From contig RFXU01000004.1 of NCBI GenBank assembly GCA_009921505.1, positions 1 through 32,008 of the forward strand: a stretch of 32,008 nucleotides of DNA. The letters run 5' to 3'. Shown here piece by piece: positions 8,393 through 16,331 of this stretch (within the stretch, counting starts at the first letter, position 1; each line of letters opens with the position of its first letter). Origin of the DNA: Flavobacteriaceae bacterium (GTDB lineage: Bacteria > Bacteroidota > Bacteroidia > Flavobacteriales > Flavobacteriaceae). The notes under the pieces were generated by a model. The model made no database searches. It was not told the origin of the DNA and saw only the letters and a list, made by a program, of their open reading frames with translations. Made by a program: the position numbers and the translations under genes.

Positions 8393-9373
8393 TTATTCGA
8401 TATAGCCCATTTTTTTCATCCACTCGGGATTATACATTTTTCCTACGTAGCGACTTCCATGGTCATGGAATAGTACGACAACGACATCGTCTTTGGTAAA
8501 GTGCTCCGATAATTGTAATACCCCTTTAATGGCTGCACCGGCAGAATTACCCACAAACATCCCCTCTTCTTTCGCTAACTTTTGGGTGTAAACTGCAGCA
8601 TCTTTATCGGTAACCTTAGTGAAGCCATCGATGATGCCAAAATTGACATTTGCCGGAAGTATGTCTTCTCCAATACCTTCTGTAACGTAGGGGTAGATTT
8701 CGTTTTGATCAAAGATACCCGTTTCATGATATTTCTTAAACACACTGCCGTAAGTATCTATTCCCCAAATCTTGATCTCAGGATTTTTCTCTTTAAGATA
8801 TCGTCCCACACCACTTATGGTTCCTCCTGTGCCCACACCCACAATAAAATGGGTTATTTTTCCATCGGTCTGCTGCCATATTTCGGGACCGGTACTCTCG
8901 TAATGGGCTTGAGCGTTACTCGGGTTATCATATTGGTTTACATACCATGAATTTGGTATTTCTTTCCCAAGTCGCGCTGCTGTGCTATAGTATGATCTGG
9001 GATCTTCGGGAGCGACATCGGTTGGACAAACGTAAACTTCACTTCCCACGGCTCTTAAAATGTCTACCTTTTCTTTACTCTGCTTGTCCGTGGTGACACA
9101 AATCATCTTATACCCTTTTACGATGGCTGCCAAAGCCAATCCCATTCCAGTATTACCACTCGTCCCCTCAACAATTGTCCCTCCGGGTTTCAATCGTCCA
9201 TCCGCCTCGGCATCTTCAATCATTTTAAGCGCCATTCGGTCTTTTACTGAATTGCCGGGATTAAATGTCTCGTATTTGGCCAAAACCAAACAAGGTAAAG
9301 ACGCGGTTAGTTTGTTGATTTTTACCATCGGGGTGTTCCCTATGGTTTCCAAAATATTGTTTGCGTAGTTCAT
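8393..9373 (-). CDS. PLP-dependent cystathionine beta-synthase/cysteine synthase-like enzyme
   Basis: Probable start ATG 9373 (MNYANNILETIGNTPMVKINKL); FNPGNSVKDRMALKMIEDAE, GTSGNTGMGLALAA, GVGTGGTISGVGRYLKE, EGMFVGNSAGAAIKG. Confidence 0.92.
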   Translation of the reverse strand: MNYANNILETIGNTPMVKINKLTASLPCLVLAKYETFNPGNSVKDRMALKMIEDAEADGRLKPGGTIVEGTSGNTGMGLALAAIVKGYKMICVTTDKQSKEKVDILRAVGSEVYVCPTDVAPEDPRSYYSTAARLGKEIPNSWYVNQYDNPSNAQAHYESTGPEIWQQTDGKITHFIVGVGTGGTISGVGRYLKEKNPEIKIWGIDTYGSVFKKYHETGIFDQNEIYPYVTEGIGEDILPANVNFGIIDGFTKVTDKDAAVYTQKLAKEEGMFVGNSAGAAIKGVLQLSEHFTKDDVVVVLFHDHGSRYVGKMYNPEWMKKMGYIE

Positions 9374-9435
9374 CAATGTCGAATCCTCTAATGATTGAGG
9401 CAAAAATACAAAACACAGGTGGAACCCCTTTGAAT

Positions 9436-10686
9436 TTATCCATCAAAGCGCAAAGCGCGCACTGGACTGATCTGGGCCACTAAATAGGACGGAATCAATA
9501 AAAAAAGTAAACACAAAACAAAAGTGCTTAAATTGAGTAATCCCCATGCTCCAAAGGGCAGACTTACCGGGGCACTGTGCACGTAATAGGTCTTTGGATC
9601 GAGTTCAATTATTTGCCATGCCTCTTGAACCCAAACACATCCCAGTCCTAAAAGATTTCCCCAAAAGAGACCCCAAAGAATAATGTAAGCCGCTTGAAAG
9701 AGAAAGATTTTTTGTAAGCGCCAATTTCCAGCGCCCATAACTTGAAAAACACCAATCATTCGGGTTCGCTCTAAAATCAAGACAATTAAGGCAGTGACCA
9801 TATTGATCGTGGCCACTAAAATCATGATAAAGATGATCAGATAAATGTTGAAATCAAATAAAGACAACCACTCAAATATATTGTAAAACGAGGCGTACAT
9901 ACTTATGGCGTCTACAGTCACCGGGGCCAAATCATAAAGCGCACGGGTGAGCGCCTCGATATCGGCATGGTCGTTTGACAAGACCTCTAATCGGCCTATT
10001 TCTTGTGAATCCCATCGATTTAGACGCTGGATATGACGTAAATCGACAAAAACCATTTGGCGGTCAAAATCATCAAAACCGCTATCATATATACCTACAA
10101 CTGTGAATCCACGGGCCCGGGTTTTTGGACTGATTTGATCGGTATCCTGTTGATCGAGAAAATAGGTATTTAGTGTCGCACCAAGAGTCAAACCCAGACG
10201 CTGAGCGATCGTTTCTGAAATGATCATTTGGTTGTTTAAAACAGCATCCGTATCGATAAATTTACCTTGAGTAAGGAATTCAGAAAGGCGATCCCATTTA
10301 TAATCTGCGCCCACACCTTTAAGGACAATTCCCTCAAAATCTTCGTCGGTTAGAATTAATCCGGGCTTATGCGCTGTTCCTTGTAGATGAGCCACCCCGT
10401 TTACCTCAGACAAAAGCGCTTTGGTTTCTTCAGTCAATTGCCAAGGCACTAAATCTTCAATTTGTCCTTGATTTTCTAAATGGACTAAAGTTACCGCGCC
10501 GTTAAATGATTCGACCTTTTGACGGATCTTTTGTTGCAGACCTACCCCCGTCGCAACAGATAAAATCATAATAGTCATTCCTGCAGCAATGGCAGCAATG
10601 GCTATTTTAATTATTGGGGCCGAAACACTACCTTTATCTTTCTCTGAGGAAAGTATCCGACGAACTGTAAACCATTCAAAATTCAC
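9436..10686 (-). CDS. FtsX/LolC/E-like ABC transporter permease
   Basis: ORF 9436..10722; probable GTG start at 10686 (VNFEWFTVRRILSSEKDKG). One N-terminal and three C-terminal TM segments, MacB-PCD-like periplasmic domain, C-terminal SPVRALRFDG. Confidence 0.85.
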   Translation of the reverse strand: MNFEWFTVRRILSSEKDKGSVSAPIIKIAIAAIAAGMTIMILSVATGVGLQQKIRQKVESFNGAVTLVHLENQGQIEDLVPWQLTEETKALLSEVNGVAHLQGTAHKPGLILTDEDFEGIVLKGVGADYKWDRLSEFLTQGKFIDTDAVLNNQMIISETIAQRLGLTLGATLNTYFLDQQDTDQISPKTRARGFTVVGIYDSGFDDFDRQMVFVDLRHIQRLNRWDSQEIGRLEVLSNDHADIEALTRALYDLAPVTVDAISMYASFYNIFEWLSLFDFNIYLIIFIMILVATINMVTALIVLILERTRMIGVFQVMGAGNWRLQKIFLFQAAYIILWGLFWGNLLGLGCVWVQEAWQIIELDPKTYYVHSAPVSLPFGAWGLLNLSTFVLCLLFLLIPSYLVAQISPVRALRFDG

Positions 10687-10688
10687 GC

Positions 10689-11909
10689 GTGATGATTTGG
10701 CATGTTTGGACCAAAAATACACTAAAAATTGTGCTTACCCTCGGACTATTGATGCCTTTTTCATGCAAAAGCCAAGGAGATCAGAGCCCATTGCAACCAA
10801 TTCCAGCAGCTCAAAATATGGGTCGTTACCTGCCACTGCTCCACGGGAAACAGATTGGCCTTGTCGCCAACCAAACTTCGGTGGTTAAAAACAGCACCAT
10901 AGAAACTGAAAGCTTTACACATCTGGCCGATACACTTAGATCACTCGGGATTTCACTAAAAAAAGTTTTCTCCCCAGAACACGGTTTCAGAGGAACGGCA
11001 GACGCTGGAGCACATATTTCAAACGGTGTCGATCAAAAGACGGGGCTCGAAGTTATTTCACTTTACGGCGCCAACAAAAAGCCGCGCGTTGAAGATTTAG
11101 CAGGTATCGACCTTATGATTTTTGATATCCAAGATGTGGGCGTAAGGTTTTATACCTATATATCGACGCTGCATTACGTCATGGAAGCCTGTGCAGAGCA
11201 AAATATTCCTTTGATTGTTCTAGACCGTCCAAATCCTAACGCACATTATATTGATGGACCTGTATTAAAAGATGATTTTAAAAGCTTCGTAGGCATGCAT
11301 CCCGTGCCGGTAGTTTATGGCATGACTATCGGAGAATATGCTAAAATGATCAACGGAGAGTCTTGGCTCCAAGGGCAAATAAAAACGGATTTAACGGTGA
11401 TTTATGTAGAAAATTACACTCATGACACGCCTTACGCCCTACCCATCGCTCCATCACCCAATTTACGCAGTACACAAGCCATTGCACTCTATCCCAGTTT
11501 GTGTTTTTTTGAGGGCACCCCTATAAGCGCTGGACGGGGTACGGATCGTCCATTTGAAATTTTTGGAGCCCCTAATTTAAATGTCGAGCACTACCCTTTT
11601 GAATTCCGTCCCGTGGCCGGACAAGGCGCAAAATGGCCAAAATTCAAGGACGAGATTTGTCATGGGCTTGATCTAGGACAAATTACCCCTGGGGAACATT
11701 TGGAATTAGGATGGCTTATCGACACTTATAATGAAGCAGCAGACAAAGAAAATTTTTTCAATCCCTTTTTCGATAAACTTGCCGGAACGGATCAATTAAA
11801 AAAGGACATCCAGGCAGGGTTGAATAAAGAAGAAATTTATGCGCGCTGGACCAAAGAACTAGAGGATTTTAAGCAAATAAGAGCAAAATATCTTTTTTAT
11901 ACAGATTGA
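10689..11909 (+). CDS. DUF1343 lipoprotein, NamZ-type exo-N-acetylmuramidase-like
   Basis: LIGLVANQTSVV-like start, KKVFSPEHGFRGTADAGAHISNGVDQKTGLEVISLYG, DLMIFDIQDVGVRFYTYISTLHYVMEAC, LDRPNPN; lipobox-like LLMPFSC. Confidence 0.9.
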   Translation: MMIWHVWTKNTLKIVLTLGLLMPFSCKSQGDQSPLQPIPAAQNMGRYLPLLHGKQIGLVANQTSVVKNSTIETESFTHLADTLRSLGISLKKVFSPEHGFRGTADAGAHISNGVDQKTGLEVISLYGANKKPRVEDLAGIDLMIFDIQDVGVRFYTYISTLHYVMEACAEQNIPLIVLDRPNPNAHYIDGPVLKDDFKSFVGMHPVPVVYGMTIGEYAKMINGESWLQGQIKTDLTVIYVENYTHDTPYALPIAPSPNLRSTQAIALYPSLCFFEGTPISAGRGTDRPFEIFGAPNLNVEHYPFEFRPVAGQGAKWPKFKDEICHGLDLGQITPGEHLELGWLIDTYNEAADKENFFNPFFDKLAGTDQLKKDIQAGLNKEEIYARWTKELEDFKQIRAKYLFYTD

Positions 11910-11943
11910 TCGGACCCAGAAGACTCGATCAAAATAATTTAGT

Positions 11944-12450
11944 CTACTTCACCCACCCTGGATCTAATGCGCTACGTAGGTCCTCAACAATATTAAATGC
12001 TGCCGGGCAAATCGCAACGTTTTTGAGCGTTAAATGGGTAATTTGTTGAAATTTTTTTCGGTCCGTATGAGGAAACTCGCGACACGCTTTGGGCCTAACC
12101 TCGTATATGGAACACCGATTATCCGCGCCGAGAAAACTACAAGGGAGTTCTTGTAATACCCAATCGCGATCCTCGTCGATACGCAAATATTGCTCTGTAA
12201 AGGCCTGAGGCTTCATTCGTAAATGCTTTGCAATACGCACGATATCTTTTTCTGTAAACAAGGGCCCCGTGGTCTTGCAACAATTGGCACAGGCCAGGCA
12301 ATCCGTCTTTTTGAATTCACGCTCATGTAACGCAACCATTATTCGATCAAGCTGTTTTGGGGGCTTTCTTTTAAGTAAGCTAAAGAATTTTTTGTGCGCG
12401 TTCTCCTTATCTTTGGCCAGTGCCGGTAATGCTTTAATACGCTGTTCCAT
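11944..12450 (-). CDS. YkgJ-family cysteine-cluster protein
   Basis: Probable start ATG 12450 (MEQRIKALPALA); CLACANCCKTTGPLFTEKDI...LPCSFLGADNRCSIYEVRPKACREFPH. Confidence 0.88.
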   Translation of the reverse strand: MEQRIKALPALAKDKENAHKKFFSLLKRKPPKQLDRIMVALHEREFKKTDCLACANCCKTTGPLFTEKDIVRIAKHLRMKPQAFTEQYLRIDEDRDWVLQELPCSFLGADNRCSIYEVRPKACREFPHTDRKKFQQITHLTLKNVAICPAAFNIVEDLRSALDPGWVK

Positions 12451-12482
12451 GAACTGTAGATTGATTACAAATCTAAGCAATA

Positions 12483-13226
12483 ATGAATGTAAACAAAGAC
12501 CTTTTTGGTCATGCCCTGAGTCAATTCTATTTTAAAAAAGACCCAGCGAAACTTTATAGCGAAAGTGATATCAGTCATTGGGATGAGTATCCCTTGACGC
12601 ATTTATTTCGGGACTTTGACCAAATGCCCGAAATTGAGCGCCAAGCCTTATCCCTTGCAAAAGGAAAGATTTTGGACGTGGGTTGTGGAGCAGGCAGTCA
12701 TAGTCTCTATCTTCAAAACCTAGGTCTGGAAGTTCACTCTATAGATTTATCCAAAGGAGCGGCCCAAATCGCACAATCACGGGGCGTGGCTCAAGTCACC
12801 GAAACCTCTCTTTTGGATTACGACGGGGAAGGCTTCGACACCATTATTATGCTGATGAATGGTACCGGAATTTTTGAATCGCTCGATAGCGTTCCGATGT
12901 ACCTCAACAAACTCAAAACCCTTTTAAATCCAAAAGGGATGCTTTTAATTGATTCTAGTGATTTGCGCTATATGTACGACACCGGTGACGATAAGTCCAT
13001 ATGGGTTCCGGCAGACCGTTACTATGGCGAGCTAGAGTTTAGATTGCGTTATAAAAAAGAATTCAGCGAAAAATTCCCTTGGTTATTTATGGATAAGAAT
13101 ATTTTCGCTCATTTAGCCGAATCTAATGGCTGGACCTTTGAAATGGTTTGTGAAGGCGACAATTATGACTATCTCGCTAAGCTGATGCCCGAGCGAATCA
13201 ATTCTTCAAATGCCCTCCTTTTATGA
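12483..13226 (+). CDS. Class I SAM-dependent methyltransferase
   Basis: GKILDVGCGAGSHSLYLQNLGLEVHSIDLSKGAAQIAQSRG motif I and II. Confidence 0.92.
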   Translation: MNVNKDLFGHALSQFYFKKDPAKLYSESDISHWDEYPLTHLFRDFDQMPEIERQALSLAKGKILDVGCGAGSHSLYLQNLGLEVHSIDLSKGAAQIAQSRGVAQVTETSLLDYDGEGFDTIIMLMNGTGIFESLDSVPMYLNKLKTLLNPKGMLLIDSSDLRYMYDTGDDKSIWVPADRYYGELEFRLRYKKEFSEKFPWLFMDKNIFAHLAESNGWTFEMVCEGDNYDYLAKLMPERINSSNALLL

Positions 13227-13737
13227 GTTGGCGCATTTTATTCTTAAACAAGGTCTCAGACCAATCCTTTTTTATTTGATCTAGTGCTAACGCGATTGAA
13301 TCCCTTTTTTCAATCAATTTTTGACCGGACTGTGTTTTAAAAAATTGATCCACTGCTTTTTGATCTTTAGCACTTAAGTCTTGCTGCATCGCATATTTCT
13401 GACCGGCATCGCTGGCATAAAAAGTACTCATAGCGGCCACATCTTCTCGATTTAAAAACTGACGATAAGCAAACGCCCCTTGAGTGACATATTCCTTTAC
13501 TTGTTCCGCTTCATCTTGTCGGAGCTCTTGCCAAACCTCAGGCTCAATTTGTTTATTGGCAAAATTCCGCTGAAGCTTTGGAAATACATCGTGAAAGCTA
13601 ACACTTGCCGTAACCTCATCTCCTTTCAACGCCATCATATCCATAATTTCAAGATGAAAATCGTCCGTTTGACCCCATAGAACCCCTTGGGTAATACAAA
13701 ATACCGTTAAAATAAAAGCGCGCATTTTTCTAATCAT
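13198..13737 (-). CDS. DUF2059 family exported protein
   Basis: Signal peptide MIRKMRAFILTVFCITQGVLWG; EDVAAMSTFYASDAGQKYAMQQ...FFKTQSGQKLIEK. Confidence 0.75.
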   Translation of the reverse strand: MIRKMRAFILTVFCITQGVLWGQTDDFHLEIMDMMALKGDEVTASVSFHDVFPKLQRNFANKQIEPEVWQELRQDEAEQVKEYVTQGAFAYRQFLNREDVAAMSTFYASDAGQKYAMQQDLSAKDQKAVDQFFKTQSGQKLIEKRDSIALALDQIKKDWSETLFKNKMRQLIKGGHLKN

Positions 13738-14557
13738 GACAATTAAACTAAGTTTGCCTAAGTTACCAAAAAAACAATCAATGCGCTATTTCGGGTCATT
13801 TTCCCTATTCATATTTCTTGCTGTACTGATCCACAGTTGCAGCAGTGACGAATCCAATACACCAAACGACCCAAACATTGAAAACAATCGTCCGCTAGGC
13901 ACTTCTGCAGCGGATATCCTCGGGCCAAATGAATACGGCTCGTTGACCATAGAATTGGTGTACACGAATTCTTTTCGTCCTGAACCCTCAAGTATTCTTG
14001 GGTTTAAGAACTTTGTATTGGGCCTAGCCAACAAACCGGAAGGCGTACAATTTATTGAACGCGTAATTCCGAATCAGCCTGGAGCACCTTTTTCCATCGA
14101 AGAGATTAGAGCGATTGAAGAGGCCAATCGTACGGTCTACACAGAAGGGAACAACCTTGGAGTGTATGTATTTTTCTCCAATGGCGCTTCTGAAAATGAC
14201 ACAAACAACTCCGTGACTTTGGGCACAGCCTATCGAAATACATCGATAGTGATCTATCAAAAAACGTTGGAGTTTATCACCCAAACAGATCCGGAAGTTC
14301 TACCAATCTTGGAACAAACAACCCTGAATCACGAGATGGGTCATCTTATGGGGCTCGTCAATATTCAGAACGACGATATTCATCAAGTCCACGAAGACCC
14401 CAATAGTGAAAAACACTGTTTACATGAAGATTGTTTAATGTATTACGATGCCACAAATGTCGGGCGTCAAATGTTAAACCGATGGACTCAATTGCGCGCC
14501 GTACCGCAACTCGAAGTCCAGTGTTTACAGGACTTACAAGCCAAAGGGGCTCTATAA
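13736..14557 (+). CDS. Lipoprotein zinc metalloprotease (metzincin/archaemetzincin-like; flavobacterial 'membrane metalloprotease')
   Basis: Lipoprotein signal FIFLAVLIHSCSSDE; LNHEMGHLMGLVN and KHCLHEDCLMYYD; possible alternative start ATG 13781. Confidence 0.8.
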   Translation: MTIKLSLPKLPKKQSMRYFGSFSLFIFLAVLIHSCSSDESNTPNDPNIENNRPLGTSAADILGPNEYGSLTIELVYTNSFRPEPSSILGFKNFVLGLANKPEGVQFIERVIPNQPGAPFSIEEIRAIEEANRTVYTEGNNLGVYVFFSNGASENDTNNSVTLGTAYRNTSIVIYQKTLEFITQTDPEVLPILEQTTLNHEMGHLMGLVNIQNDDIHQVHEDPNSEKHCLHEDCLMYYDATNVGRQMLNRWTQLRAVPQLEVQCLQDLQAKGAL

Positions 14558-16201
14558 TTCATAGACGTTCTCTCCGTCAATATAGGTTTTTAGCACCTTA
14601 ATTTCCGCAAGTTCCTCTAAGGGACATGTTAATGGATTTCGATCTAAGAGGATAAAATCTGCATCCTTCCCAGATTGAAGACTTCCTCTTTGATTTTCAC
14701 TAAAGTTTGCGAAAGCCGCCCAAAGGGTCATTCCTTTTAGGGCTTGTTCTCTAGTAATCCCCTCGTTAGGATAAAATCCTGATTCCGGGTACCCTGAGCT
14801 GTCTCTGCGGTAAACTGCCGAGGACAAGGTTAGCATAGGATTGACATATTCAACTGGAAAATCAGTGCCAAGAGCAAGTATTCCAGCGTGTGCCAGCAGC
14901 GAATTATAGGCATAAGCCCCTTTCATCCTACCTTCCCCCAAGCGCTCTTGGACCCAATACATATCACTAGTGGCATGGGTCGGTTGCACTGATGGAATGA
15001 TATTTTTTGAAAATACCTTAAAATATTCAGGGGGAACAACTTGAGCGTGTTCAATGCGCCAACGAACATTTTCGTCATGAGCCTTTGTATGCGTGGCCAG
15101 AGCCTCTTGATAAACCCGAAGCACTGAAACATTGGCTGAGTCCCCTATCGCGTGGGTATTGACCTGAAAGCCCGCTCTAAGTGCGCGATCAGCCAAAACC
15201 TCTAATTCATCCATTGGAGTGATAATTGCCCCAAAATGATCAGGATCATCACTGTATGGTGCTCTAAGGGCTGCTCCGCGAGACCCCAAGGCCCCGTCTG
15301 CATACACTTTGATGGCACCTACTCTTAATCGGTGTTTCACCATCGGTCCTTGATCCAAATAATAACTTACATCAGGCTCAATGTTCGAAACCATGGCATC
15401 AATTTTCATTTTGAATTCTCCTGCCTGCTGCAAACTATCAATAAGTTCGATAATCGGTCTTCTGAGTCCTGCGTCATGCACGCCCGTAAGTCCCATAGAA
15501 AAACAATACTCCTGAGCCGACTTTAAAGCCAGGGAAGAAATCTCAATGGTTGGTTCAGGAACTAACTCAAAGACGCGATCACAAGGGGCATCTACTAAGA
15601 TTCCAGTAGGATTTCCTCCCGCATCCCCCATAATCATACCTCCTGGAACAGGCCCCGATCGATTAATACCTGCCATGTTCAATGCCTTTGAATTGACCCA
15701 CAGGGCATGGCCATCGACACGTTGCAAGGCTACAGGTACCTCGGGAAATACGGCGTCCAAATCCTCTTTTGTGGGATAAGACTGATCGATCCAGTCATTT
15801 TGATCCCAGCCGCGCGCTACAATAAACTCAGCATTTTGATACGGCACAAAATCAGAAATTCGCTTTATGACCTCCTCTTTAGACCTTGTTCCCCTTAGAT
15901 CGACCTCTTGAAGTCCCAAGCCCAACTGATAAAAATGCGCATGGGCATCTATGATCCCGGGCATAATCACTTTGGTTTGAGCATTTAAAAGCTTACTGGA
16001 CTCATATCGATTAAATACTTGCTCGTCGGATCCAGTATAAAGAATCTTTCCTTGATCAACCGCAAAGGCCTGCGCTTCGGGAGCATTATCGTCTAAGGTG
16101 ATGACATGAGCATTAAAGACAATTAAATCAACCTCCTGTTTTTTTTGACATCCAAAAACTATAAACGAAGCAATACAAATTCCTAAAATTCGAATAATCA
16201 T
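14552..16201 (-). CDS. Amidohydrolase family 3 (YtcJ-like) lipoprotein
   Basis: Probable start ATG 16201 (MIIRILGICIASFIVFGCQKK); VIMPGIIDAHAHFYQLGLGLQEVDLRG, GFQVNTHAIGDSANVSVLRVYQEA, ALGTDFPVEYVNPM, GKDADFILLDRNPL. Confidence 0.92.
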   Translation of the reverse strand: MIIRILGICIASFIVFGCQKKQEVDLIVFNAHVITLDDNAPEAQAFAVDQGKILYTGSDEQVFNRYESSKLLNAQTKVIMPGIIDAHAHFYQLGLGLQEVDLRGTRSKEEVIKRISDFVPYQNAEFIVARGWDQNDWIDQSYPTKEDLDAVFPEVPVALQRVDGHALWVNSKALNMAGINRSGPVPGGMIMGDAGGNPTGILVDAPCDRVFELVPEPTIEISSLALKSAQEYCFSMGLTGVHDAGLRRPIIELIDSLQQAGEFKMKIDAMVSNIEPDVSYYLDQGPMVKHRLRVGAIKVYADGALGSRGAALRAPYSDDPDHFGAIITPMDELEVLADRALRAGFQVNTHAIGDSANVSVLRVYQEALATHTKAHDENVRWRIEHAQVVPPEYFKVFSKNIIPSVQPTHATSDMYWVQERLGEGRMKGAYAYNSLLAHAGILALGTDFPVEYVNPMLTLSSAVYRRDSSGYPESGFYPNEGITREQALKGMTLWAAFANFSENQRGSLQSGKDADFILLDRNPLTCPLEELAEIKVLKTYIDGENVYEL

Positions 16202-16224
16202 AAGCCAATTTTGAACTAAAGATA

Positions 16225-16255
16225 AAAAAAGCACCCCACTTTCATGAGGTGCTTT
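16225..16255 (-). terminator. Rho-independent terminator for the TPR/OM-barrel operon
   Basis: Minus strand AAAGCACCTCA-TGAAAG-TGGGGTGCTTTTTTT hairpin with T tract. Confidence 0.75.
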
Positions 16256-16331
16256 AGTTATTAAACCCTAAACTTAACGAATCACTTTTTTAAGTCATTA
16301 AAAAGACGTTCAAGGTTCCATTTGGTTGCGT

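Noticed and set aside
8582-9368. Plus-strand ORFs 8582..8950 and 9060..9368
   Set aside because: Antisense to the CBS/CysK-like gene; no recognisable domain.
10689-10888. Plus-strand ORF 10589..10888 in another frame over the permease/DUF1343 boundary
   Set aside because: Overlaps two well-supported genes out of frame and has no domain.
13786-14284. Minus-strand ORFs inside the metalloprotease region
   Set aside because: Antisense to a convincing lipoprotein metalloprotease frame; shadow ORFs.
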